Shown here one piece after another: positions 17,195-25,782 of a stretch of 64,000 nucleotides of DNA (the first letter of the stretch is position 1; each line of letters opens with the position of its first letter). The notes under the pieces were generated by a model, which was not told the DNA's origin, did not search any database, and worked only from the letters and a program-made list of their open reading frames with translations. The position numbers and the translations under genes are program-made. This stretch comes from an uncultured Oscillospiraceae bacterium. GTDB lineage: Bacteria > Bacillota > Clostridia > Oscillospirales > Oscillospiraceae. The stretch spans positions 1-64,000 of the forward strand of contig CAAFPE010000001.1 of NCBI GenBank assembly GCA_900764755.1, in the 5' to 3' direction.

Positions 17195-18736
17195 TTATTT
17201 CAGGTGGAACAACTCCCGCAGATGGACGCCCTGGGCATTCAGTGCGGCCAGATAAAGCACCCCGCCAAAGAACAGGGCGGCGGTCAGGCTGTGGGGGAGA
17301 GAAAGACCGCTGTCCCGCAGTACCTGGTAGAGCAGGTTGGTCACCAGGGCCATGAGCAGGGCAGCCAGTCCTGGCGCGGTGGCCCACTGGAACAGCTTCA
17401 GCTTCAGGCCCGTCGCCCGCACCACCTGCCAGGCGCACAGCGCCAGTCCGAGGGCAGCGGTCACCAGCGTTCCCAGGACATATCCGCTGATGCCCACTCC
17501 GGGGCGGGCTACGAGAACGGCGGTGAAGGCCAGCTGCACTCCATCGCACAGAATGGAGATCCAGGCAGCGCCTCCCTGGCGTCCAATGCCATTTAGAGCG
17601 GCCCCGAAGGTAGACTGATAGCAGCTCAGCGCCATGGCTGCGGCCAGAGGGATCAGGTGCTCCCCCACCTTTTCCTGACCAAATAGGAGGGTTCCCAAGT
17701 CTGGCCCCAGCACTGTCATCATTCCCATGGCCGGCAGGGTCAGAACCGACACCGCCGACAGAGCACGGTCGATCTGCCGACGGACCTGATCCTGCCGCCC
17801 CAGGGCGGCGGATCGGGCCAACCGGGGCACCAGGACCAGGCTCATGGCCCCCAAAAACACCGTGGGCAGGGACAGCATGGGCAGGGTCATGCCGCATACA
17901 ACGCCCAGCTCCGAAACCGCCGCCCCCCGTTCCATGCCGCTCTCTACCAGCTTCCGGGGGATGAGGGCGGTATTCACCGCTGCCATCAGGTTGCCCAGAA
18001 GGGCGTTTGCACCCACCGGCAGGGCGATGGACAGCACCCGCCGCCGCCGGATGCGCCCAAGTTCCCCAGAGCCCTGCCGCCGCAGCCCACCCAGGCGGCT
18101 GTGGTACAGGATGGTCAGAGTCAGGGCGGAAAACACCTCGCAGACCACCATGCCCGCCACGATCAGACCGGCCGCCCGCTCCGGATACTGGGGCAGGAAA
18201 CAGATCAGAAGGCCCAGCACCGCCGCCGCCCGCACCACCTGCTCCAGCAGCTCGGTCACAGCGGGGGGGCGCACCAGTCCGGCCCCATAGAATACGTGCT
18301 TGTGCAGGTTCTCCACCCCGGTCAGGGCGACACAGGGGACCAGCAGGATCAGTCCCAACTGTGTCCGGGCGTCCCCCAGCAGATAGACGGAGATGGCGTC
18401 GGAGCCCAGTACCGCCGCTCCGCCCACCGGCAGAAGGACCAGGGCCAGAAGCCGCAGGCAGGTCCCAAGGACCTGGGCCGCGCCCCGCCCGTTACCCAGA
18501 GCCAAGTACTGGGAGGTGAGGTTGGACGCCGCCGCAGTCAGCCCCACCGCCGTCAGGGACAGGAGCACCGAGTACACCGGCATCAGCAGCTGATACAGTC
18601 CCATGACCTCCGCGCCCACCATGCGGGACAGGGCCACCCGGTATCCGAAGCCCAGCACCTGGGATATGGTCCCCAGTACCGTCAGGAACAGAACGCTTCC
18701 TACCGCCGACATCTCCCTATGCTGCGACACAGCCAT
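17195..18736 (-). CDS. SpoVB/MurJ-like polysaccharide flippase (MOP superfamily)
   Basis: 513-aa membrane protein with about 14 hydrophobic helices. The N-terminus (GTISQVLGFGYRVALSRMVG) carries the conserved first-helix arginines, and AALNGIGRQG sits near residue 395. These match the SpoVB/YtgP/YkvU branch of lipid II or oligosaccharide flippases. It could act in spore cortex or general wall synthesis. Codon 9 (ATG) is an alternative start. No operon partner is adjacent, so the exact substrate is inference. Confidence 0.88.
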   Translation of the reverse strand: MAVSQHREMSAVGSVLFLTVLGTISQVLGFGYRVALSRMVGAEVMGLYQLLMPVYSVLLSLTAVGLTAAASNLTSQYLALGNGRGAAQVLGTCLRLLALVLLPVGGAAVLGSDAISVYLLGDARTQLGLILLVPCVALTGVENLHKHVFYGAGLVRPPAVTELLEQVVRAAAVLGLLICFLPQYPERAAGLIVAGMVVCEVFSALTLTILYHSRLGGLRRQGSGELGRIRRRRVLSIALPVGANALLGNLMAAVNTALIPRKLVESGMERGAAVSELGVVCGMTLPMLSLPTVFLGAMSLVLVPRLARSAALGRQDQVRRQIDRALSAVSVLTLPAMGMMTVLGPDLGTLLFGQEKVGEHLIPLAAAMALSCYQSTFGAALNGIGRQGGAAWISILCDGVQLAFTAVLVARPGVGISGYVLGTLVTAALGLALCAWQVVRATGLKLKLFQWATAPGLAALLMALVTNLLYQVLRDSGLSLPHSLTAALFFGGVLYLAALNAQGVHLRELFHLK

Positions 18737-18796
18737 CCCCCCTCCCTTTAACCTATTTCTCCAGGCAGCTGCTTATGACTTTGGGACCTGTTTTCC

Positions 18797-18825
18797 TTGC
18801 CGGTACCGATGTTCTGTTGTATAAT
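18797..18825 (+). promoter_or_regulatory. Promoter of the crotonase gene
   Basis: TTGCCG (18797-18802), 17-bp spacer, TATAAT (18820-18825). A leader of about 55 nt precedes AAGGAGG and the ATG. Confidence 0.8.
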
Positions 18826-18885
18826 GGGGCAGCAGGGGGGCGGACCGCCCCCGCCATGGATCAAATACAAGGAGGAGTTTTCACT

Positions 18886-19662
18886 ATGTCTTTTGTAGCC
18901 TTTGAACAGCGCGGCCCCATCGGGGTGCTGACCATGAACCGTCCCGAGGCCCTCAACGCCCTGAATGAGCAGGTCCTGCGGGATCTGGATGCCGCCCTGG
19001 ACGCGGTGGAGGCCAACGACGAGGTGCTGGTGGTCATCCTGACCGGCGCGGGCCGCTCCTTTGTGGCCGGGGCCGATATCGGCCAGATGAAGGATCTCAC
19101 TCCTGTTCAGGCCAAGAAATTCGGCAGCTATGGCAACCAGGTCTTTTTGAAGCTGGAGAACTTCCCCAAGCCCGTCATCGCCGCAGTCAACGGCTTTGCA
19201 CTGGGTGGCGGCTGTGAGCTGTCCATGGCCTGTGACATCCGTCTGGCCAGCGAGAAGGCCAAGTTCGGACAGCCCGAGGTGGGACTTGGCATCACCCCCG
19301 GCTTCGGCGGCACCCAGCGCCTGGCCCGCATCGTGGGTGTCTCCAATGCGATGGAACTGATCCTTACCGCCAAGACCATCAACGCCGCTCAGGCCCAGGA
19401 GCTGGGGCTGGTCAGCCACGTCTATCCCCCTGAGGAGCTGATGGACAAGGCTATGGAGTTGGCCCAGGCCATCGCCGCCAATGCTCAGGTGGCTGTTCGT
19501 CAGTCCAAGGCCGCCATCCGCCGTGGGCTCCAGACGGATATGTACACTGGCGCCGCCTATGAGGCGGAGGCCTTTGGACTCTGCTTCGCCACTGAGGACC
19601 AGAAGGATGCTATGACCGCCTTTGTCAACAAGGAGAAGGTCACCTCATTCAAAAACCGCTGA
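18886..19662 (+). CDS. Enoyl-CoA hydratase/crotonase family protein
   Basis: 258 aa, the normal crotonase length. It probably hydrates short-chain 2-enoyl-CoA, such as crotonyl-CoA in butyrate or fatty acid metabolism. Oxyanion-hole regions AGADIGQM (~residue 60) and [13 protein letters not shown] (~105) are intact. Both catalytic glutamates of crotonases are present, one in GGGCELS and one in [16 protein letters not shown]. The start at 18886 has AAGGAGG at optimal distance. It stands alone with its own promoter and terminator, not in a butyrate operon, so the exact substrate is uncertain. Confidence 0.92.
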   Translation: MSFVAFEQRGPIGVLTMNRPEALNALNEQVLRDLDAALDAVEANDEVLVVILTGAGRSFVAGADIGQMKDLTPVQAKKFGSYGNQVFLKLENFPKPVIAAVNGFALGGGCELSMACDIRLASEKAKFGQPEVGLGITPGFGGTQRLARIVGVSNAMELILTAKTINAAQAQELGLVSHVYPPEELMDKAMELAQAIAANAQVAVRQSKAAIRRGLQTDMYTGAAYEAEAFGLCFATEDQKDAMTAFVNKEKVTSFKNR

Positions 19663-19680
19663 CCTGATCTTCAGCAAAAG

Positions 19681-19717
19681 GCTCCTGCGCCACCAGAGGA
19701 CGGCGCAGGAGCTTTTT
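19681..19717 (+). terminator. Terminator of the crotonase gene
   Basis: 11-bp stem GCTCCTGCGCC (19681-19691) / GGCGCAGGAGC (19702-19712) followed by five T. Confidence 0.92.
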
Positions 19718-19799
19718 GCTTCGACCAGCAGGGGGTGTGCACTCTGCAAAAAATTTTCATGGAAGGCAGAAAAAGAATTGTGATTTCCCCTAAAAACTA

Positions 19800-19828
19800 T
19801 TGACAGAATCGGAGAATGATGCTATATT
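19800..19828 (+). promoter_or_regulatory. Consensus promoter of the candidate large RNA
   Basis: TTGACA (19800-19805), 17-bp spacer, TATATT (19823-19828). Transcription would start near 19835. No coding sequence with a credible ribosome binding site follows. Confidence 0.85.
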
Positions 19829-19834
19829 GTAGTC

Positions 19835-20367
19835 AGAAAGGGTGATACCAATGTGGTAAACAACCTGGCTCTCCAGAGAATCCTCAGACCGGCAGAGTAA
19901 ATCAGAAAGGAAAATATCCGGCATAGAAATCAGCTGAAAGGAAAACAGAAGCAGACGAACAGAACCTCAGACTCTGGATCACTTGAAATACTGGGTAAGC
20001 AAGGAAATGTATGGATTCAAGCAGACCTGAGCGATTTCATTTGAAAGAGACCTTTAGGAAACTCTGTGGAACCTGTTCCTGGTAAGAATCGCCGGCGGAG
20101 ATCTGGAGCACACCGAAAGCACAGAAGGCCACAAGAATCAGGCGAGATCATGCAACAGAACAGTACCTCATGTATGAGGGATGCAGCCAGAGAGCGCATC
20201 AAAAGACGTTGGACAGACAAAGCGGTTCCTTGTGTGCGGAATGTGTGAGTGCGGTGAATCAATAGAAAGAGAGGTAACCACATGATGTTAGATAATAAGA
20301 ACCACCAGAAATGACCCTTGGCTGCAGCGGATTACAAAACGGGCAGTCAAGGGTCATTTCTTTTTTT
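19835..20367 (+). ncRNA. Candidate ~530-nt structured non-coding RNA
   Basis: A consensus promoter and a strong terminator enclose about 530 nt with no ORF of normal composition. Internal structure is readable. AUGUGGU (19851-19857) pairs exactly with ACCACAU (20277-20283), closing a domain of ~430 nt. A three-step nested helix is formed by CUCAG (19966-19970)/CUGAG (20027-20031), CUUGAA (19982-19987)/UUCAAG (20016-20021) and AUAC (19988-19991)/GUAU (20009-20012). A hairpin CCUCAU-GU-AUGAGG lies at 20166-20179. Purine-rich GAAAGGAAAA segments recur. Size, promoter, terminator and position near a tRNA and a prophage recall the large ornate RNAs (ROOL, GOLLD, OLE class); membership is a guess. 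Confidence 0.65.
20309..20367 (+). terminator. Terminator of the candidate large RNA
   Basis: 12-bp stem AAATGACCCTTG (20309-20320) / CAAGGGTCATTT (20348-20359) followed by seven T; the inner GCTGC/GCAG may extend it. Confidence 0.9.
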
Positions 20368-20423
20368 GAAGAAAGCTGTATGGCGGGCGGCAGGGCCCGC
20401 TTTTTTGCTGCTTGCAGCCGGAA

Positions 20424-21380
20424 TCAAAGCAGCAAGGAAATCAGGGGGATCGAGACCAGGCAGAGCAGACTGGAGAGAAAGACACTCTTGGAGGAAAACT
20501 CGGTGTTGCCGCCGTAGCTTTCCGCCAGGACGGAGGTGACGGCGGCGCAGGGCATGGCCATAATGATGACGATCACCCCCACCACCAGTGGGTTGGAGAT
20601 GGGCAGAAGGACCAACAGGGCCCAGGTCAAAACGGGGAGGATCAGGAGACGCAGGAGGGAGGAGGAGAGAACATCCCGGTCCCGGAGAATATCAGACAGC
20701 CGTTGGCCCACCAGATTCATACCGATGACCACCATGGACAGTGGAGTAGTGATGTCTGAGAGGTAACCAAGGGGAGATGCCAGTACCTCGGGCAGAGGGA
20801 TTCGGAGGGCATAGAGCAGGATGCCCAGCAGGGTGGCAAGGTTGGGGGCAGTAAACAGAATGGCACGCCAGGAGAAGGATTGGGTGCCTTTGGAGGCGAT
20901 CCGGTCCAGACAGACCAGCCTGGGTCCGGCGGTATAGATCAGCAGACTGAAGGGAATAGCCAAAAAGACTGCCAGGGCCAGCCCCTCCTCCCCGAACAGG
21001 GCCAGAGTGATGGGAAAGCCCATAAATCCGTTGTTGCAGAATGTACAGCAAAGGATCCAGACGCCTCTGCGTCCCTCTGGGACCCGAAAGAGACGCAGCG
21101 CGGGGATGCAGAACAGGCCGTAGCCCAGGATCAGAACCGTTCCCAGTACAGCGGTGAGGATTCCGTCCCGGATAAAGGCGGGGTCGTATGGGCGGACCAG
21201 CGAAGTGAGGATGGTTGCCGGAAGGGTGACATGGATTAAAAGTCCGCTGAACACGCTGGAAGCAGAGGCAGGCAGGGCGCCGCATCGGACCACGCCGTAG
21301 CCTGCCCCGATGAGAAGAAACAGTTCCAGCAGATTGAGAAAAACTGTTTGAAGATCGAGGGACAAAAAAATCAACTCCAC
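20424..21380 (-). CDS. AEC family transporter
   Basis: 318-aa auxin-efflux-carrier type membrane protein with about ten helices in two inverted halves. The conserved helix break CNNGFMGFPI (residues ~115-125) and the C-terminal MPCAAVTSVLAESYGGN are typical. Bacterial members export or exchange organic acids such as malate; the substrate here is unknown. It converges with the candidate ncRNA and lies downstream of tRNA-Thr on the same strand. Confidence 0.93.
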   Translation of the reverse strand: MELIFLSLDLQTVFLNLLELFLLIGAGYGVVRCGALPASASSVFSGLLIHVTLPATILTSLVRPYDPAFIRDGILTAVLGTVLILGYGLFCIPALRLFRVPEGRRGVWILCCTFCNNGFMGFPITLALFGEEGLALAVFLAIPFSLLIYTAGPRLVCLDRIASKGTQSFSWRAILFTAPNLATLLGILLYALRIPLPEVLASPLGYLSDITTPLSMVVIGMNLVGQRLSDILRDRDVLSSSLLRLLILPVLTWALLVLLPISNPLVVGVIVIIMAMPCAAVTSVLAESYGGNTEFSSKSVFLSSLLCLVSIPLISLLL

Positions 21381-21483
21381 GAACTGATCTAAGTTTCAGT
21401 GTTACACAGAGCAGCACGAAACGATAGGTACAATTAAGGTGTGTGAGCGGGGGCGGAAGAACAAGAGAGGCATTTGATAGAAT

Positions 21484-21516
21484 AAAAAACTCGCCGCAAG
21501 CGACAGGCCGCTTGCG
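21484..21516 (-). terminator. Terminator of tRNA-Thr
   Basis: Minus strand: 8-bp stem CGCAAGCG (21495-21502 with 21509-21516) followed, after CGAG, by six T. Confidence 0.85.
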
Positions 21517-21522
21517 ACGAAC

Positions 21523-21597
21523 TGGAGCTGGTGGTGGGAATCGAACCCACAACCCCATCATTACGAGTGATGTGCTCTGCCATTGAGCCACACCAGC
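21523..21597 (-). tRNA. tRNA-Thr (anticodon CGT)
   Basis: A complete tRNA of 75 nt with encoded CCA. The acceptor stem is GCTGGTG/CACCAGC. The anticodon loop is CTCGTAA (anticodon CGU, reads ACG). T-arm GTGGGTTCGATTCCCAC is intact. It is the last chromosomal feature before the IS and prophage, so its 3' end may be the phage attachment site; no duplicated end can be checked in this window. Confidence 0.97.
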
Positions 21598-21848
21598 GCA
21601 TCTCTGCTTGCAGGATGCTCTGCCATTTTAGCGGATTTTGATGGAGAAGTCAAGAGATTTCCGCAATTTCTCCCGGCCTGAAAAAGTCAAGCATTTATTG
21701 CGCACAAATTTTCGCCTTTTATTTTGTCTAATTTTAACATGACAATATGGCCGCCGTCAATTCCCTTGGTCGGCAGCCTCCGCTTTCCCTTATTATGTTC
21801 CTCATGCCCCCTCCAGTTTCCCCCTTTCTCCCATGTGTCCCATACTGC

Positions 21849-22925
21849 CTACGCCGATAGCCCTATTTCCCGCAAGCAGGCCCGGAAAGCCACTTCGCTA
21901 CTTATATACCCCAGTATCTTCCGGGGGTAGTTGTTTATCCATTGTTCGGTCTCTGCGATCTGTCTTGCGCTCACCTTTTCAAAGTCGGTTCCCTTGGGGT
22001 GTTTCCGCCTAATCATAATGTTGGCGTTTTCGTTGCTCCCGCGCTCCCACGATGAATAGGGGTGGCAGAAATAAACCTTTGTCCGGGGGATGGTCTTGTT
22101 GACAGCGCTGCGCTCCATCTCCTCCGCCGCCGAGAACTCAGAGCCGTTATCAACCGTAATCGTCCTAAAAATCTTCCTGAAATTCACTGCTCCGATTTTC
22201 CGCTCCAGCGCGTCCAATGCTTTAACAATGGTCTCCGCTTTGCGGTTCGGTATCAGTATGATGATCTCCCGCCGGGTCTTTCTCTCGGTCAGTACCAGAA
22301 GCGCCTTGCTGGTACTATCCTTTTTATTGTACACCGTATCCATTTCCCAGTGCCCAAACTCCTCCCGGTTCTTTACTCTCTCCGGTCTGCGTTCGATGCT
22401 CTCACCGGCAGATGCCCTGGCCTGGTCTTTCCTTGTCTTTACCTTTTTGTACCCCTGCTTTTTCTTCCCGCGCCGCGGCAAATCCACCTGTGTGATACGC
22501 AGGAATATCCCTTTTTTGATATAGCTGTAAATGGTTGCTACGGAAACAGAGGTCTTGAATGTCCGGCCCTCCATCTTTGCATACCCCAGTACAGCGGCAG
22601 GGCTGCAATCGTTGGCGATGATCGTCTCCTCGATGTATCGGGCCAATTCGTGATCTGCTCCAATCTTCAAGTCTGGCCCTTTTTCCCGTAAGTGATTTTG
22701 ATACCGCTCCTCTGCGATGTCCGGGCTGTACGCCGTCACCATCTCCCAGGTGTCCCCATCCAGCCGCTCATATTCTCCCCGCTTCAATTCCCGGTAGACG
22801 GTGGAGATGTGGACGCGCAGCTTATCCGCGATCTCTCTCGGCTTCATCCCTTTGTTCAGCCACCGTTCCATTCTCAGCCTGTCGTTCTTTGTCAGGTGCT
22901 TAAATGTGCGTTCCTTGGCCTGCAC
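21849..22925 (-). CDS. IS30 family transposase
   Basis: 358-aa DDE transposase. An N-terminal HTH (EIADKLRVHISTVYRELKRG, residues ~30-50) is followed by the IS30 catalytic core: first Asp in FGHWEMDTVY, second Asp in TITVDNGSEF and Glu in ERGSNENANI. The GTG at 22925 was chosen because GGGAGGAGG precedes it; the frame stays open upstream to 23057. Nothing is truncated, so it may be active. I could not identify terminal inverted repeats with confidence. Confidence 0.93.
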   Translation of the reverse strand: MQAKERTFKHLTKNDRLRMERWLNKGMKPREIADKLRVHISTVYRELKRGEYERLDGDTWEMVTAYSPDIAEERYQNHLREKGPDLKIGADHELARYIEETIIANDCSPAAVLGYAKMEGRTFKTSVSVATIYSYIKKGIFLRITQVDLPRRGKKKQGYKKVKTRKDQARASAGESIERRPERVKNREEFGHWEMDTVYNKKDSTSKALLVLTERKTRREIIILIPNRKAETIVKALDALERKIGAVNFRKIFRTITVDNGSEFSAAEEMERSAVNKTIPRTKVYFCHPYSSWERGSNENANIMIRRKHPKGTDFEKVSARQIAETEQWINNYPRKILGYISSEVAFRACLREIGLSA

Positions 22926-23073
22926 TGTAATACCTCCTCCCGTGCATCCCGGCGGGCGGTTTCCGGTTTCCCGGTTCCGTTCCGCTTGTCTTGTTTTGTC
23001 GCATTTTACACCCTTATGATACCCAATATTTCCCCGCTCCGCAATAGTTATTTTCACTGTTGCGTGTATAATG

Positions 23074-23118
23074 AAAAATCCCCCGGCTACCGCACCTGTA
23101 AGTGTGATAGCCGGGGGA
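23074..23118 (-). terminator. Late-operon terminator of the prophage
   Basis: 11-bp stem (23079-23089 / 23108-23118) containing CCCCCGGCTA, with an inner stem, followed on the minus strand by five T. It ends the lysis end of the structural operon. Confidence 0.88.
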
Positions 23119-23123
23119 CATCT

Positions 23124-23462
23124 TTACTCTGTTTTTCTCTTTTCCCAGTTAATAATCTGCTCCAGCGCCTCTCGCAGTTTGTCATATCCAAACATAGCGG
23201 CGTAGGCGACGAACAAGCCCAGGGCTACTGCTCCGGCCACCATGTACCAGGTGACGGCCCACGCCATGATCTGACAGGCTGCGAAGAACGCCAGAAGGGT
23301 CACGGCCATCGCCACAAGAAAGGCCAGAATGTTGGTGGGTATCTTTTCCCAGGTGAGCTTTTTGAGAACCTGGGTGATGATGTTGGTGACCACCGTCAGG
23401 ATAAGAGCCGCCAGCAGAACAGCGGATACCGCCAGGGGAATGTACTGCATAATGTTATCCAT
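23124..23462 (-). CDS. Putative phage holin
   Basis: 112 aa with three hydrophobic segments (residues ~8-32, 45-65, 70-92) and a charged C-terminus ending INWEKRKTE, the classic size and layout of a class I holin. It lies 15 nt downstream of the endolysin gene at the end of the late operon. By analogy it would permeabilise the membrane to release the endolysin. Identification rests on topology and position; two other small membrane proteins nearby could compete for the role. Confidence 0.7.
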   Translation of the reverse strand: MDNIMQYIPLAVSAVLLAALILTVVTNIITQVLKKLTWEKIPTNILAFLVAMAVTLLAFFAACQIMAWAVTWYMVAGAVALGLFVAYAAMFGYDKLREALEQIINWEKRKTE

Positions 23463-23477
23463 GTGTATACCCTCCTA

Positions 23478-24965
23478 TTACACTTTCGTCAAATGCTTCT
23501 TGTCAACCGCGCCGGTGATAGCCCCGCTTTTCAGCGTGGATACCACCACGCGGTTCCCGTCAATGCCGCGCACATACAGCTTTGCGGCATATACCCATGC
23601 AGCAAACTTGCGCATGGTGCCGTAGATCGTTGCCGACTTGTCCATCTTCACCCGGTCGCCCACAGCAAGGGCTGCGTCAGCAGATGCCGTGGCCGCGATG
23701 TCGTCCTCGTCTACCCATCCATACACAGAAGTGCCCACCACATGATAGGGGTGCTTGCTTCCCGGATTGATGGCCGTCACCTTTGCCTCGCACGGCTTGC
23801 AGTTCTTTCCCGTCGCCGCATTGGAGCTGGTGTAGTGCTTCTTCGCCAGAGATTGCACCATCTGGCCCACCTTGTATTTCAGCGCTTCGGTTGCGCCTCC
23901 GGTTGTCGGCGGGTTCGGTGCCGGGGTTGTCGTGGTGCTTCCGCTCACAGCCGGGTTATAGATAAAGCCCAGGAAAGTGTACCCGCTCCCGGCTCCCCAG
24001 TTCCCTGCACCTTTCTTCCGGCGCTTTGTCCAGAACGGGGTTTTGCTTCCGTATCCGCTTTCGCTGGTCACGATCTCAGTTGCACTGATGATCTGCTCCA
24101 CGATTGCCACATGACCCGCTCCATCCGATCCGTTCAGCGTCGCTCCCTTGCGCCACACCATGCAGGCCCCCAGCTTCGGCTCCTGACCTACGGCCAGGCC
24201 CCCGGCAAACTGGATAAAGTTTTCGGCGTTCACGGGCCGCAGATATTTGCAGCACCCGTAACCGCCGATCTCATTAAATCGCCCATAGGCATAGCCCACG
24301 CAGTTGGAAAGGGTGTTGCACAGCGCGTCCACCGGCTTTCCCTTGATGGCGTCCGACCATCCTCCGCTCGCCTTGGTGATGTAATATTTGTTGCCCGCCT
24401 CCGGTCGGGTCAGTCTCGGCTTGAATGTTCCCACAGCTTGTCCCTCCTTGGGTTTTGCGTACCTGTCATAATACTTCTGCCCGAACGAGGCCCGGCGCTT
24501 TTTCGCCGTCTCGCTCTGATCTGCCGGGCGCTCAAATTGCAGCAGGACTGCATCTGATGCCTGCCGGACGCTTCCCGCCGTTTTCAGCATGGTCAGAACA
24601 GCTTTGTAACCCTCACGCAGCTCTTTCATCAGGAAATCAAGCTGCATCTCCAGGTCTCCGATGCTCCGGCCCGCCGCCTTGGCAAAATTGAAAAGTCCCT
24701 GTTTCCGGCTCCAGTAAGTCCACTGTGCCAGCCCATAACCGGCGCAGTCCCGCACGAACCCGGTATAGGTTCCTCCGTCAACCGCCGCCGTGTATGAGGC
24801 GTCCGTCATACCCAGCTTTTTTTCGTAGGTGTTTTGCAGGTTGTCCGGTCGCAGGCCGCTTTCTGCATACAGGTTTCCCATCAGCCCAGCGGCTCCACAG
24901 TCGTTTAACCCTGCGCCTTTCAGGTAGTTCCAGATTTTTTCCTCATTGTTCCTGCCGTTCAGCAC
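23478..24965 (-). CDS. Modular endolysin: lysozyme-like + CHAP + SH3-like domains
   Basis: 495 aa. Residues ~5-170 resemble the phage tail lysozyme fold (KIWNYLKGAGLNDCGAAGLM, then YGLAQWTYWSRKQGL). Residues ~190-345 are a CHAP amidase/peptidase: catalytic Cys in NCVGYAYGRFN and His in DGAGHVAIVEQ. The C-terminal ~130 residues, after a Pro/Thr linker, hold SH3-like wall-binding units (GQMVQSLAKKHYTSS and VGDRVKMDKSATIYG). Two different wall-cutting activities in one protein suggest the main lysin. It sits directly upstream of the holin. Confidence 0.88.
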   Translation of the reverse strand: MLNGRNNEEKIWNYLKGAGLNDCGAAGLMGNLYAESGLRPDNLQNTYEKKLGMTDASYTAAVDGGTYTGFVRDCAGYGLAQWTYWSRKQGLFNFAKAAGRSIGDLEMQLDFLMKELREGYKAVLTMLKTAGSVRQASDAVLLQFERPADQSETAKKRRASFGQKYYDRYAKPKEGQAVGTFKPRLTRPEAGNKYYITKASGGWSDAIKGKPVDALCNTLSNCVGYAYGRFNEIGGYGCCKYLRPVNAENFIQFAGGLAVGQEPKLGACMVWRKGATLNGSDGAGHVAIVEQIISATEIVTSESGYGSKTPFWTKRRKKGAGNWGAGSGYTFLGFIYNPAVSGSTTTTPAPNPPTTGGATEALKYKVGQMVQSLAKKHYTSSNAATGKNCKPCEAKVTAINPGSKHPYHVVGTSVYGWVDEDDIAATASADAALAVGDRVKMDKSATIYGTMRKFAAWVYAAKLYVRGIDGNRVVVSTLKSGAITGAVDKKHLTKV

Positions 24966-24979
24966 GATCTATCCCTCCT

Positions 24980-25294
24980 TTACGGTTCCTCTGTCTGTTG
25001 CATGGCCTGCTCCATCGCCTCCCTTTCCCGTTTCATATCCTCCCGCTGCCACCGTCTGTCCTGCCGTTTATCCTTGTTGGTCTTTATCCAGCCCAGGATA
25101 CCGCACTCCCCGCCCAGTGTGGCAAACACACAGGTTACAAGGGTATCCGGCACCGAGCCGTAGACCTGGAACAGCCGTATCATGGTAACGGTAAAGATAA
25201 CCAGACAAATAAAGACGAGCAGCAAGATCAAGTCCATCGTTCCGATGCGCTTCTTCTTGCGTTTCGTCTTTTTGTTCACCCGCCGCCCGGCCAT
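24980..25294 (-). CDS. Small phage membrane protein, lysis region
   Basis: 104 aa. A strongly basic N-terminus (RRVNKKTKRKKKRIG) precedes two hydrophobic segments (~22-42 and ~52-68), then a charged amphipathic tail rich in Arg, Glu and Gln. Its place between the BhlA-like gene and the endolysin suggests a spanin-like, antiholin or holin role. No family recognised. Confidence 0.6.
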   Translation of the reverse strand: MAGRRVNKKTKRKKKRIGTMDLILLLVFICLVIFTVTMIRLFQVYGSVPDTLVTCVFATLGGECGILGWIKTNKDKRQDRRWQREDMKREREAMEQAMQQTEEP

Positions 25295-25295
25295 C

Positions 25296-25580
25296 TCAGC
25301 CCTCCGGGATATGCGGGTGGGCGCTTTTGTTCAGGTGCTTGTCCAACCTCGCCAGTGCGTCCTTGCATGGCCCGTTGCACCCCTGCTCCACAAGCCCTTG
25401 CAGAGCGCCCCGCAGTCCGTAGCAGATCAAGGTCTGCTCCTCCTGCATGGCGTTGATGAACTCGTTCTGCTTCTTATTGTTCTCCAGCACCTTGTACACG
25501 GCCACGACCGCCGCCACCAATGCCCCCAGTGCGCTCAGCAGGCTTGCTGCCTTGATGATAAAGTCCGCGTCGATGTACAT
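25296..25580 (-). CDS. Small membrane-anchored phage protein (holin-like)
   Basis: 94 aa with one N-terminal transmembrane helix (AASLLSALGALVAAVVAVYK, residues ~10-29) and a helical cytoplasmic tail containing two cysteines (GCNGPCKDAL). The layout recalls BhlA/UviB-type accessory holins. ATG at 25580 is preferred to the upstream GTG because homology-like hydrophobic sequence starts there. It sits in the lysis cluster. Confidence 0.6.
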   Translation of the reverse strand: MYIDADFIIKAASLLSALGALVAAVVAVYKVLENNKKQNEFINAMQEEQTLICYGLRGALQGLVEQGCNGPCKDALARLDKHLNKSAHPHIPEG

Positions 25581-25599
25581 TCCCTCGTCCTCCTGCGTA

Positions 25600-25782
25600 T
25601 CAGCCCATCCAATCGGTTCCGCCGATGGCCTCACGGTATGCCTTATCGGCTTCCGCGATCTCGTTCCGCCCGGTCTCCGTGTCGCCCAGTTCTGCCAGCC
25701 TCGTTGCCAGAACACGGATGGCTTTTGCCTGGATTTCTGTCACCGTCTCCAGTTCAGCGATGATCTGCAAATGGCTGCTCAT
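25600..25782 (-). CDS. Short helical phage protein
   Basis: 60 aa, predicted all-helical (QIIAELETVTEIQAKAIRVL). The start ATG at 25782 overlaps the stop of the upstream gene (ATGA), so it is translationally coupled to it. Such proteins are common behind tail-fibre genes of clostridial phages; function unknown. Confidence 0.6.
   Translation of the reverse strand: MSSHLQIIAELETVTEIQAKAIRVLATRLAELGDTETGRNEIAEADKAYREAIGGTDWMG

Noticed and set aside
20017..20283. 88-codon minus-strand ORF inside the candidate large RNA
   Set aside because: No ribosome binding site, odd composition, and opposite to the consensus promoter-terminator unit.
21720..23020. TTTTGTC-N2-ATTTTA at both sides of the IS30 gene as its terminal repeats
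   Set aside because: The two copies are in the same orientation, not inverted, and match only partly.
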